Assembly: GCA_009602725.1 (NCBI GenBank) | Contig: WELB01000013.1 | Span: 807,318 to 846,109 of the forward strand | Source: Spirogloea muscicola | Lineage: Eukaryota > Streptophyta > Zygnematophyceae > Spirogloeales > Spirogloeaceae | Reading direction: 5' to 3' | DNA: 38,792 nt | The notes under the pieces: generated by a model | Seen by the model: only the letters and a program-made list of their open reading frames with translations | The model's database searches: none | Told to the model about the DNA's origin: nothing | Part shown: positions 11,440-20,599 of the stretch, piece after piece | Position numbering within the stretch: position 1 is the stretch's first letter | Layout: every line of letters starts with the position of its first letter | Translations under genes and position numbers: made by a program

Positions 11440-12110
11440 TAGCGATTTTCTGGCCCCTTCGAGAGCCACTTTCTTTCCTTTGAACGTTCGTTCATTCTCG
11501 TTCTGAGCTGGCCAATCAAGTTCATCGCCCTCTACACTCGCCTTCGCCCCCGCTCTCGCCCTCGCCTCGCCCTTGGGAGAGCCACGTCTTCTACTTGACG
11601 ATCCTAATGGGCAAGCTTTGAGAAAGCGCTTTTGGCCCGTGCAGACCTTGTTTCGGGCTGGCTATTGACAGCCCTTGCCCAATCGGAAGAGCCACTTTCT
11701 TTCGTTCTTTCGATCATGCTTACATTTCTTCAAAGAAGAACCAGTTTTTCAAGGGGTGGAGGGCTGTAAGGAGGGAAAAGCTCTTCCAATGTAGGACAAA
11801 GGCTGTGTTTGCTGTAGTATCTAGCATAGCTGTGTGGTTTTAGCACCTTTCACAGCCCTTTACATTTATCTCTCCTTTCAACCTTGTCCTTTCTTTCTGG
11901 GCTGGCTTTTCAAAGCCCTCGCCCGAGCTTGCTACTTTGTGAGAGGCAAGCCCTCAGGAATAATGAGGTCTTACAGGGCCAGAAGGCGCAACGACTCGAA
12001 ACTTTCTCCGTGATATCTAGAAATGTCAAGGGCCACCCCCCCCCACGAAAGGGAATAAAGGAAGAAAGAAGCTCTTTCAAGGGCGACGATGTGACAGGCC
12101 AGCCCAAACA
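11440..12110. repeat. Cluster of retrotransposon 3' UTR hairpin fragments
   Basis: No gene is visible here. GGGCTGGC occurs on the plus strand at 11655 and 11899, each followed within 10 bp by its pairing arm (AGCCC) and preceded by CCTTGT. GCCAGCCC lies on the minus strand at 12098. Motifs typical of the elements' 3' ends, such as GAGAGCCAC followed by TTC-rich runs, recur at 11460, 11578 and 11690. The stretch looks like several stacked, strongly decayed 3' ends. Confidence 0.5.
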
Positions 12111-12125
12111 GGCCGGAGTGTCGAC

Positions 12126-12130
12126 TTACA
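12126..12130 (-). promoter_or_regulatory. Candidate TGTAA polyadenylation signal of the KDPG aldolase gene
   Basis: TTACA on the plus strand is TGTAA on the minus strand, about 100 nt after the aldolase stop codon. TGTAA is the usual polyadenylation element of chlorophyte green algae. A pentamer is weak evidence by itself, but similar spacing after DPM3 supports it. Confidence 0.45.
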
Positions 12131-12228
12131 AGTAGGTCCAGATGCGAAAGCGGACATGGATATAATCCTGAATGAGCTTCAGAACAGAGTTTGTCAATCG
12201 ACTTGCATGTCAACAACATGATAGCTGT

Positions 12229-14608
12229 TCATGTAACTTGACAAACTGCAGCAGCAGCAGTTGTGCCCACATGAGCAGCTGCAGCAGCCTTTTGCTTGAT
12301 CGTCTCATAATCTCTAGCCTTCATGGCCCTCTTGTCAAAGATGGCACTAGAGAGGACGACTGCTAAAGCTCCTGCAGCAATGTAGGGAGCTACCATGTCT
12401 GCAGAGAGAAAGCAGAGCGTAAGCTGCCTGCTGCTCTGGCACCTGAATACTGAAAAGCTGGAGAGCCTTAAGGAATGCTGTAGGCTGGCAGGCACAAATA
12501 ATCAATACGCATACGCATGCAGATGCACAATCAAAGAAGCTGAATCAGAGCACCTAAACACCTACAGTGAGTTCAGAATTTAGACCCAAAACCCTCAATA
12601 GCGGACCTCACCAAGTTGTATTCCATGGGCAGGGACAAAAGATGCATCCTTCACGATGCGTGCCATTGCTTGGAGAAGGTCTGTGCCCCCAGCTGCCTCT
12701 ATTGGAAATATCTGCACAGACACAATAGCATTTCTTTTGAATGACTCGATGCCAAGTCAACAAGCTGGGACACATACAGGCCCCTAGGCCCCTTACCCTA
12801 AGATCATAGCAAGACAGACCATTCACTTCACCTTTATTAGGTTGGCACCTCCAAAGTGTGCCTGCACAATCTGTCAGTCAACCAGATAGAGCTTAGAAGA
12901 AATTCAACAACATGCCTAGACTCATAGTCATTGCTGTACGTCAACACATCAGATTGCCACACAGCGCCACATCACATGAGCGTACCTCAGTTGGTGTCAT
13001 GGCGCCAGGTATGAAGAGCACGGGGCGAGGCAGCCTACTACAGTGCTTAAATAATGCCTGCAGATGTAAGATGAGATGAGCCTGAAATGAGAACATTCTG
13101 TATTGGGTCATTGAGCAGCCAATTAGCACCCTCTTGAGATCATTGTCCACTTTCGAAGCATGAGGCGCTCAAGCGCACACTTTGAGGTCAGCTTGGCCTT
13201 CACCTCATTGTAAACGGGGCTTAACAGAAACTCTGCACCAGCTGCGACTGCCAGGTCTGCTTCATGCCTTGTCAGCACTGTTCCTGCCTGGCCAAGAATG
13301 CAAATCAACTGTCATTACTTGCAGGTCCTCACTGACTAAATTTCCGCTTTGATAGCGACTCTAAAATTGACAAAGGTGGTCAGGTTGAATGGTAAAAGTA
13401 TTTTAGAGTGGTCTGAGTGGTCTAGAGTGAGTGGTCTGTCTAGGCCGGCAAGACCAATCAATTATCAAGTTCACACTCTCACATGTTGCAGCATCTGGAT
13501 TCCTTACAAAGGTGCTGCATAGCCAGTGGTACTCCACGCAACATACAGGAAGTAAGTCTGAAAGGCAAGCTTTCATACACCAATGCAAGCTTGTGGATGA
13601 CCGTCCTTCAAAGTACGAATAAGCTGTAAAAGGTCAGGTGAATGCGTAAGCTTGGAGCTTGAGCTGAGCTCAGAACTATTCAATGACACAAACACAGAAA
13701 ACCTATAATAGTCTGTGAGGCAAGTAGCAGGTTGTTGTAGTTGCATATACCACAGGAACAGTGGCATGTATTGGCTTGCACCAGACCTTCCAAGCCTTTG
13801 AAAGATTTTCGGTACAGGGGCTTACTGCAGGAGCTTTCGGAGTGGTCATGGTCACCTCCAACTGAGACACAGCATCAAAGAGAAACTTGTCACCATCTTG
13901 CATCAAGCAATTGGCAGTCCATATTCCTGCCAGTAAAACCGCACTTGATGCTATCAGCATGAAGGTGAAGGCCTAGGACTTTCTTGCATACCATCTCAAT
14001 GCCACCCTGTAGAGCAGCCTCTGCAGCCCTGCGAGCAACCTCCAAGCTGCAGCAAGAGGAAGTGTTGGCATATTACTGTCCGGGGCGGCCAGGCTGCCAA
14101 TAAAATTCGGAATGAAGTCGTAATGACTTCTTTCTCTTAAAAAACAGCTATCTTGCGAGTACGAAGTGTGTCACACTGCAAAAGCTGGCTTGCATCACCT
14201 CCTGGCGCCTCACCCTGGACTGCGGACTTTTCTAGCTTGACTGATATCTCAGAGTTGTATTCGACTGGAGCAAGGCAGCATTGAGCTGTTCGATCATGAG
14301 TCACACCTGTCAGCCCTTAAGCAGGCAATAATACCCGACCTCCTCATGACAAGGATCATGCCAAGTGTGTGAGCTTCTCTCCTGCTGTCCAGACTTGATA
14401 GACGATTTTGCTCCACTCGTTGGTCAATCTGGTATGAGCAGATGACTTGTGCTGAAATTGCAGGGTCGTTAGGTCCCTCTGCTCTGTGAACTGGACTGAG
14501 CCTGAAGAGTCGCCCTCTTTGTTTGCTCAGGCTGAAAGACGAGCTGATGCAGTCTGCGAACGCAGGACCCCTCGCTGGGGCCAGTCTGCTCATCTTCTCG
14601 ACCGTCAC
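12229..14608 (-). CDS. eda: 2-dehydro-3-deoxyphosphogluconate (KDPG) aldolase, Entner-Doudoroff type
   Basis: Nine exons on the minus strand: 14608-14307, 14046-13992, 13861-13826, 13623-13579, 13287-13204, 13057-12986, 12861-12832, 12711-12612, 12398-12229. All junctions are GT-AG and in phase, giving about 297 aa. The joined protein reads SGIIACLRAD, ALQGGIEMLEVTMTTPKA, AGTVLTRHEADLAVAAGAEF, IPGAMTPTE, GGANLIKIFPIEAAGG, FVPAHGIQL and YIAAGALAVVLSSAIFDK, the core of KDPG/KHG aldolases. The Schiff-base lysine falls in LIK-IFP, and the Glu before VT in LEVT is kept. Where many bacterial enzymes have Arg (VTLRT), this one has Thr (VTMTT). The enzyme cleaves KDPG to pyruvate and glyceraldehyde 3-phosphate. 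The roughly 85 residues before SGIIACLRAD are Ser/Arg-rich with few acids at the very start, which suggests an organelle transit peptide. The start at 14608 is the least certain point. Retroelements flank the gene on both sides. Confidence 0.88.
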
Positions 14609-15026
14609 ACAGGCCCTCTGAAGCCACTAGGATCTTGCTATAGGTCTCCTTCGCCCGAATGGAGCTGACGAAGGCACCCTCGAGGCGTGAGCCAACATGC
14701 CCCGTCCGTCGGGAACAAGAAGGTGGGCTGATGGCCACCAATGGAGCTCAAAGCCACAGGGAAAGGAACTGCAGTTGCGTAGCGAAGGCGGCAGTCGTGG
14801 CAGCGATGGTATTGGAGGTGGGAGCGGCGGCGGAGGCTCCGCTGTGAGGAACGACGGCGGCGGGTGGCGGCGGCGGCGGCCGAGGGGGGGGGCCTCGCAG
14901 AGCTTGAGACTGGGAGTAATTTGGGTTGTGAACGTTGTACGACCAGAGCGTCAGGCACCAGCGTTATCAGATTAACTGGTGGCAGGGAGAGGCCAGCCCA
15001 AAAGAATGGACAAGGTCGCGTCCTCT
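14609..15026. promoter_or_regulatory. 5' flank of the KDPG aldolase gene, GC-rich, with a retroelement 3' end
   Basis: The part next to the gene (14640-14900) is rich in GGCGG and GGAG repeats and may hold the promoter and 5' UTR. From about 14950 to 15013 the sequence matches, on the minus strand, the 3' UTR of the GCGCTTGC subfamily. It has a CCAGTTAAT-like segment, GGGCTGGCCTCTCCCTGCC and the ATTCTTTT box, with GCCAGCCC at 14992. Frames on both strands are low complexity and are not called as genes. Confidence 0.4.
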
Positions 15027-15463
15027 GTGCCTCTTTCCCTGCAGCGAGCTACTCAGAGGAAGAAGTGGCTCTCCCAATGGGGGCAAGGGCTGTGAGAAGC
15101 CAGCCCGAAAAGAATTGACAAGGTTCGAAGGGGCCAAACTACGAGCTAAGCAGCGACTGCGGGGCCTGAAGAGGCTATGGCAGAATGGGGGAGGATGGAC
15201 CACTTAGTAGTTACGAGTGAGGAGCCTCACATCCGACAGACTAGCTGCCGGTAAACTATCCCCCTGACGAAAGCCGGAGGCCGCAGCGAGAGCACGGCCA
15301 GCACGCAGATGCAAGGCGTGGGCCATGGACCGCTGGAGGGAGACGGACAAGCGCATACGATACACCTGAGCCCACGAGCCAGCGGCGTTGACTCAGACCT
15401 GATGTTGCTCACTCGTGGGTACTGAGCTTCCCTCTGCATCGTTTCTGTGTTCTGCAGTGTTTT
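15027..15463 (+). mobile_element. Retrotransposon tail split by element A (host copy)
   Basis: Plus-strand coding sequence ASFPAASYSD begins near 15030 and breaks at 15057. It resumes after element A at 15391 as SDLMLLTRGY, with TGA at about 15422. Taking out 15058-15390 and one copy of the 7-bp duplication restores a continuous tail like those at 8930 and 26664. The 3' UTR follows from 15423 and is itself interrupted at 15464 and 15629. Confidence 0.8.
15058..15390 (-). mobile_element. Element A: 333-bp 5'-truncated insertion with 7-bp target-site duplication
   Basis: The insert is flanked by ACTCAGA at 15051-15057 and 15391-15397. Read on the minus strand it starts inside the tail (NAAGSWAQVYRM, then SVSLQRSMAHALHLRAGRAL), passes SLSDVRLLTRNY and TAA (15206-15204), and runs through a 3' UTR containing CCTTGTCAATTC, TTTTCGGGCTGGC, CACAGCCC and CATTGGGAGAGCCAC. 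It ends in CTTCTTCC at 15058. Its 5' end is cut inside the ORF, as expected for target-primed reverse transcription. Confidence 0.82.
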
Positions 15464-15588
15464 CTCGCAAGCGCGGCCAGATTAACTGGTGGCTGGGAGA
15501 GACCAGCCCAAAAGAATGGACAAGGTCTGAAGGAGTCGGAGTGCTAAGGACTGAGACAGCAGTAAGCGAACTCTCAGTAACCTCTCGT
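15464..15588 (-). mobile_element. 125-bp ultra-short retrotransposon insertion with 9-bp duplication
   Basis: It is flanked by CAGTGTTTT at 15455-15463 and 15589-15597. On the minus strand the insert opens with ACG AGA GGT TAC TGA (T-R-G-Y-stop) and then holds only 3' UTR. This has CCTTGTCCATTC-TTTTGGGCTGG, a short stem, and the GGCCGCGCTTGCGAG end. An uninterrupted version of the target (GCAGTGTTTTGTAGTGTAG) occurs on the minus strand near 26615-26633, so the insertion is supported by an empty site in the same window. Confidence 0.82.
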
Positions 15589-15628
15589 CAGTGTTTTGTA
15601 GTGTAGTCCTTTCTCTGGCTTTTTCCAG

Positions 15629-15834
15629 GGGATAGTTTACCGGCAGCTAGTCTGTCGGATGTGAGGCTCCTCACTCGTAACTACTAAGTGGTCCATCCTC
15701 CCCCGTTCTGCCATAGCCTCTTCAGGCCCCGCAGTCGCTGCTTAGCTCGTAGTTTGGCCCCTTCGAACCTTGTCAATTCTTTTCGGGCTGGCTTCTCACA
15801 GCCCTTGCCCCCATTGGGAGAGCCACTTCTTCCT
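15629..15834 (+). mobile_element. Element B: 206-bp insertion with 10-bp duplication
   Basis: It is flanked by CTTTTTCCAG at 15619-15628 and 15835-15844. The insert starts with GGGATAGTTTACCGGCAGC (tail residues DSLPAASLSDVRLLTRNY, TAA at 15687) and carries the same 3' UTR as element A in the opposite orientation, ending CACTTCTTCCT. Elements A and B are therefore two insertions of one subfamily within 600 bp, pointing away from each other. Another near-identical copy is at 27225-27430. Confidence 0.8.
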
Positions 15835-15844
15835 CTTTTTCCAG

Positions 15845-16082
15845 CCCCTATCCTCAATGGGCGAACCCTTCTCTCTTTCTCCGGCTCCTCTTTCTTTGGA
15901 CATTGTCTTTGCCAGCCCCTCTTCTCTATGGGCGCGCACTTCTCTTTAGCCCTTGCCCTTGCCCCCATTGGGAGAGCCACTTCTTCTTTAGCGCGTCCAC
16001 CCCTAAGAAGCGAGGGGACCCGCGAGGTGACCACGCTCCTCATTCTCAGGGTACCATGCCCCATGTGCCCTGACGTCCCTGA
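15845..16082 (+). repeat. Stacked 3' UTR remnants upstream of the main retrotransposon
   Basis: The stretch contains CGGCTCCTCTTTCTTTGGAC, ATTGTC, TTTGCCAGCCCC, ATGGGCGCGCAC, then a second CCCCCATTGGGAGAGCCAC at about 15961-15981. These are 3' UTR pieces of two subfamilies. After about 15985 the sequence is no longer repeat-like and may be the 5' UTR of the main element. The exact 5' end of that element could not be found. Confidence 0.5.
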
Positions 16083-18380
16083 ATGTATTCTCCGGCGACA
16101 CAGGTGCCGCAGCCGCAAACGCCCGCCGCGCCGTCGCCACCACTGCCGCCGTCGTCCCCACCGCCCCCATCTCCCCCGACGCGGCCTTCCCAACCATCCC
16201 GCCTCTCGAGCCGCCCAGCCCCCCCGCAGCCGGCGCCATTGACGCCACCTCCGCCACCGCCGCCTCCACCTTCGCCGAGCGCGCCGGCTCCACCTCCTTC
16301 GCCCCCACCTCACTCGCCCGAACCACTGCTGTACCAGCACTGCCAGAGGACCTTCAACACGCGGGCCGGCCGGACCAACCACGAGCGAGTCTGCACGTGC
16401 CGCAACAACTGTGCGGAGCAGGCGCCTAGCGCAGCGGCTGCGGGCGGCCGTCGGAGCAGACCAGGCAGGCCAGTCCCTCCCGCGCCAACCCCTCCCACGC
16501 CTCAACACTGGCAGTGGCTGGCTGGCCTCGACCTGGCTGCCATCCACCGCCAGGCGGCCCTTCCGCTCCTCCGCCATGTACCCCGCTGGCTGCGCCGGCA
16601 CATTCGTCGCGCGCTCCGCCCGGCGATGCAGCGGATTGTCAGTGACCACCAGGACGAGGCGGCTTGGAAGCAGTTTCTCCTCATCCCCCGCCTGCTGCTC
16701 GGGCGCGTCCCCCACGATGGCCGCTGGCGGGGCCAGCAGCCCCTCCTGGAGCGCGTCCAGTTGTTCGAGAGCGGACATTGGGAGGAGCTTCTTGAGCGCC
16801 ACAACGAAGCGGTGGCAGCCTTGGCAGCAAACCGAGGTGACGCGCGGGCAGCGCCAGACAGGGCCGCCAACGTCCGCCGGGCTCTGCGCTTCGGTCACGC
16901 GGGCGAGTTGTCCAGGGCGGTCCAGGCCCTGGACGACTCGGTGCTGGCGCCAACCAACGCAGCCACACGGGCGGCCCTGGAGTCCCTGCACCCTGAGGTC
17001 CGCTCCCCCCCTGCCTCCGTGGCTGGCCACCTTGGCACCGCCGGAGGAGGGGCCCTCGACGCCGACGCTCTTCGGCAGGCTCTGCAGAGCAGCCGTCGCG
17101 CAGCCGCAGGAGGTCCTTCACACATGCTCACCGAGCATCTCCGCGAGCTCTTCCTGGAGGAAGAATCAAATGATTTCCAGGCACTCCACCAGATGTGCCA
17201 GCTCCTTGCTCGCGACCAGGTCCCGGCCAGCATTCGCTGCGTCATTTGCACCAGCACGCTGCTGGCCCTCAGCAAGGCCAACGGGGGGGTCAGGCCCATT
17301 GCCGTTTGCGAAGTGCTCTACCGCCTGGTGGGGCGCACGCTATGGCAACAGCACGCAAGGCTGGCCCAGGCACACCTGGCACCTCACCAGTTCGGCGCGG
17401 GGCTGCGGAGCGGCGGTGAGGTGGTCGTGCACGGCGTACGGGCCGCCTTGGACCTGAACCCCGGATGGATGGCGGTAGATGTCCGGAATGCTTTTGACAG
17501 CGCAGACCGGGAAGTCATTGCAGAGGAGCTGCGGGCGGCCTTCCCCAGCCTCCTACCCTTCTTCAGGCTGGGCTACGGTCAGCCAAGCGACTTGCTGTGG
17601 CGGACAGGGCGTGGTGGGGTGGAGGTCCTCCAGTCCTCCACAGGCGCGCCGCAAGGGGATCCGCTGGCGGGGCTCCACTACGCCCTGGCTCACAACTGTG
17701 CGCTGCTGGCAACGGTCGCGGCTCACCCTGGCGTCCTCGTCCCCTCGTACGCGGATGACACCACGCTGGTGGGGCCGCCAGACAACGTCGTGGCAGCCTT
17801 TGCCACTCTCGAAGTGCAGTTGGGCGCGATCGGCCTGGGCATCCGTGCGGCCAAGTGCAGTGCTTGGTCCCCCCGGGGCCTGCCAGCCCACCTGCGCCTA
17901 CCCTCTGGCTGCCAGATACCAGCCGGGGGCTTCACCCTCCTCGGCGCCCCCATAGGCTCCCCAGCCTTTGTGATGGAGCAGCTCCAGTTACGACTGCTGG
18001 AGCACCTCCGGCCGGCGGACCGTCTCCACACGCTGCAAGACATGCAGCTGGCGACCGCTATGCTGACCAGGTGCATTGCCCAGCGTCCGCACTACTTGGC
18101 CTGCGTCCTCCCCCCCTCCCCGGCGGTGAAGGCGGTGTACGCGGCTTTTGACACCGGCATTCTGGCGAGCGCGGCCACTCTCCTCCAACACCCCGGTTTC
18201 CTCACCACGCCAGCCGCGCTGCTCCAGGCTAGCCTGCCAGTTTGCCGCGGCGGCTTGGGCTGCCGCCCAGTCGCCCGCGCCTGCGAGGCTGCCTACCTGG
18301 GCAGCTGGGCCCAGGTCGCCGCCCCCATCTGCCAACGGTCTTCCAAGTTCAACGCAACCGCACCCTGGAGCGGGTGGTAG
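16083..18380 (+). CDS. Non-LTR retrotransposon polyprotein with reverse transcriptase
   Basis: This continuous 765-codon frame is the longest in the window. Residues 1-80 are strongly proline-rich. Residues 84-104 form a degenerate zinc finger (Y-x2-C-QRTFNTRAGRTNH-x3-C) in which the expected first Cys is Tyr. The reverse transcriptase follows, with GGVRPIAV (about 401), motif A VDVRNAFDS (464), motif B GAPQGDPLAG (520), the catalytic SYADDTTL (554), GLGIRAAKC (583) and LLGAPIG (619). The motifs and order fit a LINE-type RT, with the N-terminal finger typical of RLE lineages (R2, NeSL). The frame ends in TAG at 18378-18380, but homology continues in other frames, so the true protein was longer and this copy is inactive. 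The ATG at 16083 is the first in frame and was accepted without further support. Alternative: part of a host-domesticated RT, unlikely given the many copies. Confidence 0.85.
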   Translation: MYSPATQVPQPQTPAAPSPPLPPSSPPPPSPPTRPSQPSRLSSRPAPPQPAPLTPPPPPPPPPSPSAPAPPPSPPPHSPEPLLYQHCQRTFNTRAGRTNHERVCTCRNNCAEQAPSAAAAGGRRSRPGRPVPPAPTPPTPQHWQWLAGLDLAAIHRQAALPLLRHVPRWLRRHIRRALRPAMQRIVSDHQDEAAWKQFLLIPRLLLGRVPHDGRWRGQQPLLERVQLFESGHWEELLERHNEAVAALAANRGDARAAPDRAANVRRALRFGHAGELSRAVQALDDSVLAPTNAATRAALESLHPEVRSPPASVAGHLGTAGGGALDADALRQALQSSRRAAAGGPSHMLTEHLRELFLEEESNDFQALHQMCQLLARDQVPASIRCVICTSTLLALSKANGGVRPIAVCEVLYRLVGRTLWQQHARLAQAHLAPHQFGAGLRSGGEVVVHGVRAALDLNPGWMAVDVRNAFDSADREVIAEELRAAFPSLLPFFRLGYGQPSDLLWRTGRGGVEVLQSSTGAPQGDPLAGLHYALAHNCALLATVAAHPGVLVPSYADDTTLVGPPDNVVAAFATLEVQLGAIGLGIRAAKCSAWSPRGLPAHLRLPSGCQIPAGGFTLLGAPIGSPAFVMEQLQLRLLEHLRPADRLHTLQDMQLATAMLTRCIAQRPHYLACVLPPSPAVKAVYAAFDTGILASAATLLQHPGFLTTPAALLQASLPVCRGGLGCRPVARACEAAYLGSWAQVAAPICQRSSKFNATAPWSGW

Positions 18381-19600
18381 CTGATGTGGAGAGCGGCCAG
18401 TTGCCCTTCCAGGCTGCTCTTTGCGCTGCCCATGACAGGCTACTGGCGGCCCACCCGACATGTCGCAGCAGGTCGTTTTGTCGTCCACCTCGCGCACACC
18501 CCCGACCTGCGGGCCCAGGCACGCTACACTGCGCTGGCGGACAAAGCGGCCTATGACCAGGTGGTGGAGCTCCTTCCGCCGCACGACCTTCGAGGGCGCG
18601 CCCGGCTGCTCTCAGCCTCCTCCCCCAGGGGGGCGGCGTGGTTATCAGCTCTCCCAATCTACGCGTCGCTCACAACACCAGACGAGGTTTTCAGGACGGC
18701 GGTCCACTGGCTCCTGGGCCTCCTCCCTTCCTGTCTCGTCGGGGTCCAACTGTGCGAGTGCGGTGCCCGCCACGATGACCCTGCGACGCTGGCTGCCCAC
18801 ATACTCTGCTGCGCGCATGGGGGCGAGCGGACCGGTTCACACGACCTCCTGCAAGACGGCATGCAGGGTGTGTTCATGGAGGCCGGCTACAAGGTCAGTG
18901 GAAAATACGACAATTATGCCCATCAAGCGGGGCGCCGCCGGACAGCTCCACACCCGCCGCGCTGACCTAGTCGCCATCCCGCCCGGAGGAGGTCCGCGTA
19001 TCATCGCAGATGTGGTGACTGCAGATTGCGTCGACTCCGCCAACCCCGCCAAGTCAGCGACGCTCGCCGGCCACGCGGTCGCTTTGGCGGCTCGGAGTAA
19101 GTAGCGCAAGTACGCTGACCACCCTCCAGGCGATGTCTTCGCGGCCCTGGCCATTGACGTTCACGGGGCCTTCGGCAGTGGCTAGTTGGATCTCCTCCAG
19201 CGGCTTGCCCGGCAGGCCATCGAATGGCGGCCGTGTTTGCCAGACTTCATTGCTGTCGGCTCCCTCGCCCAGGTATTTCGTATGAGGCTGGCGGTCTCGT
19301 TCCAGCGCTCTTTGGCTCATGCGGTCCACACGCGAGCTGGCCGCGCTATTGCTGCTGCCTCAGGGTCTTGGCTGATCGCAGCTTTTCCTGCTTCGAGTTA
19401 TTCTGATTTGTTGTTGCGCACTCGTTGTTACTGAGCATCCCTCTGCATCATTATTGGTGTGTAATTTTGTCATTTTCTTTGGATTTGGACATTGTCCATT
19501 CTTTTTTGGGCTGGCTTTGCTAGCCCCGCTTCTCTCAGGGCGAGCACTTTCTTTGGGAGAGCCACCTTCTTTCACAGCCCCCGCCATGTTTGGAAGAGGG
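18381..19600 (+). pseudogene. Frameshifted C-terminal part of the main retrotransposon and its 3' UTR
   Basis: The protein continues through at least three frame changes. RNRTLERVVADVESGQLPF (about 18350-18440) is followed by RFVVHLAHTPDLRAQ...HWLLGLLPSCLVGVQ, the Cys/His motif C-E-C-G...H-I-L-C-C...E-R-T-G-S-H-D (18750-18850), and then MPIKRGAAGQLHTRRADLV with D-x14-D (codons 18964-18966 and 19009-19011). In-frame stops lie at about 19102 and 19183. The conserved tail (RMRLAVSFQRSLAHAVHTRA) ends LLLRTRCY with TGA at 19432-19434. The 3' UTR has TTGTCCATTC and GGGCTGGCTTTGCTAGCCC at 19508-19526. The nuclease half is thus decayed while the RT half is open. Confidence 0.8.
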
Positions 19601-20575
19601 GAGGGCTCGCCCATAGAAAAAGAGGGGCTAGCAAAGCCAGCCCAGAAAAGAATGGACATTGTCCGCAGGCCTCAAAAGGCCACAAAACAGTGCCAGGAAA
19701 GACAAAACTACACACCGAGACACGAAATGATGCAGATGGATGCTCAGTAACCACGAGTGAGCAACAGCAAATCAGAATAACTCGAAGCCGGAAAAGCGGC
19801 ACTCTGCCGAGACCCTGAGGCAGCAGCCATAGTGCGGCCAGCGCGCGTGTGGACCGCATGAGCCTGAGAGGCTGGAGCGAGACCGCCAGTCTCATTCGAA
19901 AGACCTGAGCGAGAGGCCAGCAGCATTGAGCCTGGCGAACCCGGCCGCCGCTCAATGCCCGCCGGGCAAGCTGCTGGAGGAGATCCAGCCAGCCACTGCC
20001 AAGGGCCCCGTGAACGTCAATGGCCAGAGCCGCGAAGGCATCGCCTGGAGGGTTGTCAGCGTACTTGCGCTCCTTACTCCGAGCCGCCAAAAGCGACCGC
20101 GTGCCCAGCGAGCGTCGACGACTTTGCGGGTTTGGCGGAGTCAATTCAATCTGCAGTCACCACATCTGCGGTGATATGCGGACCTCCTCCGGGCGGGACG
20201 GCAACTAGGTCAGCGCGGCAGGTGTGGAGCTGTCCGTCGGCGCCCCGCTGGATGGGCATAATTGTCGTATTTTCTAAATGCCACCTGGTAGCTGGCCTCT
20301 AGGAACACACCCTGCATGGCGTCTCGCAGAAGGTCGTGTGTACCAGTCCGCTCTCCCCCGCGCGCGCAGCGGAGCATGTGGGCAGCTGGCGCGGCAGGGT
20401 CATCGTGGCGGGCACCGCACTCGCTCTGTTGGACCCCGACGAGGCAGGTAGGGAGGAGGCCCACAAGCCGGTGGACCGCCGTCTACCCTCGTCTGGCATT
20501 GTGAGCGCCGCGTAGAGTGGGAGCGCTGACAACCACGCCGCCGCCCCAGGGCGGCCGACCTCAGGAGCTCACGTC
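19601..20575 (-). pseudogene. Retrotransposon copy, tail-to-tail inverted partner of the main element
   Basis: Read leftward from about 20575, this copy carries AAAWLSALPLYAALTMPDE, the Cys/His motif with its first Cys changed to Ser (S-E-C-G...H-M-L-R-C), RKYDNYAHPAGRRRTAP, the nuclease region, and the tail ending SYSDLLLLTRGY at about 19746. Its 3' UTR has TTGTCCATTC and the hairpin GGGCTGGCTTTGCTAGCCC (octamer 19636-19643). It shares the KYDNYAH frame change with the main element. Together they form an imperfect inverted repeat of about 900 bp per arm centred near 19600. Confidence 0.78.
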
Positions 20576-20599
20576 CTCTGGACTTGCTTCTTCTGGAAG

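Noticed and set aside
15058-15834. Elements A and B as terminal inverted repeats of one DNA transposon
   Set aside because: Each has its own target-site duplication and carries an ORF tail and 3' UTR, so they are two retrotransposon insertions in opposite orientation.
15684-17030. 448-codon minus-strand open frame
   Set aside because: It is antisense to the RT ORF and element B. Its translation is Arg/Trp/Gly-rich low complexity with no family motif, as expected opposite GC-rich coding sequence.
16411-17457. 348-codon plus-strand frame inside the RT ORF
   Set aside because: It is in an alternative frame to the RT motifs, Ser/Arg/Pro-rich, and has no homology that I recognise.
19508-19526. 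Hairpin as a bacterial-type intrinsic terminator
   Set aside because: The surrounding genes are eukaryotic with introns, and the hairpin recurs only with the retrotransposon 3' ends.
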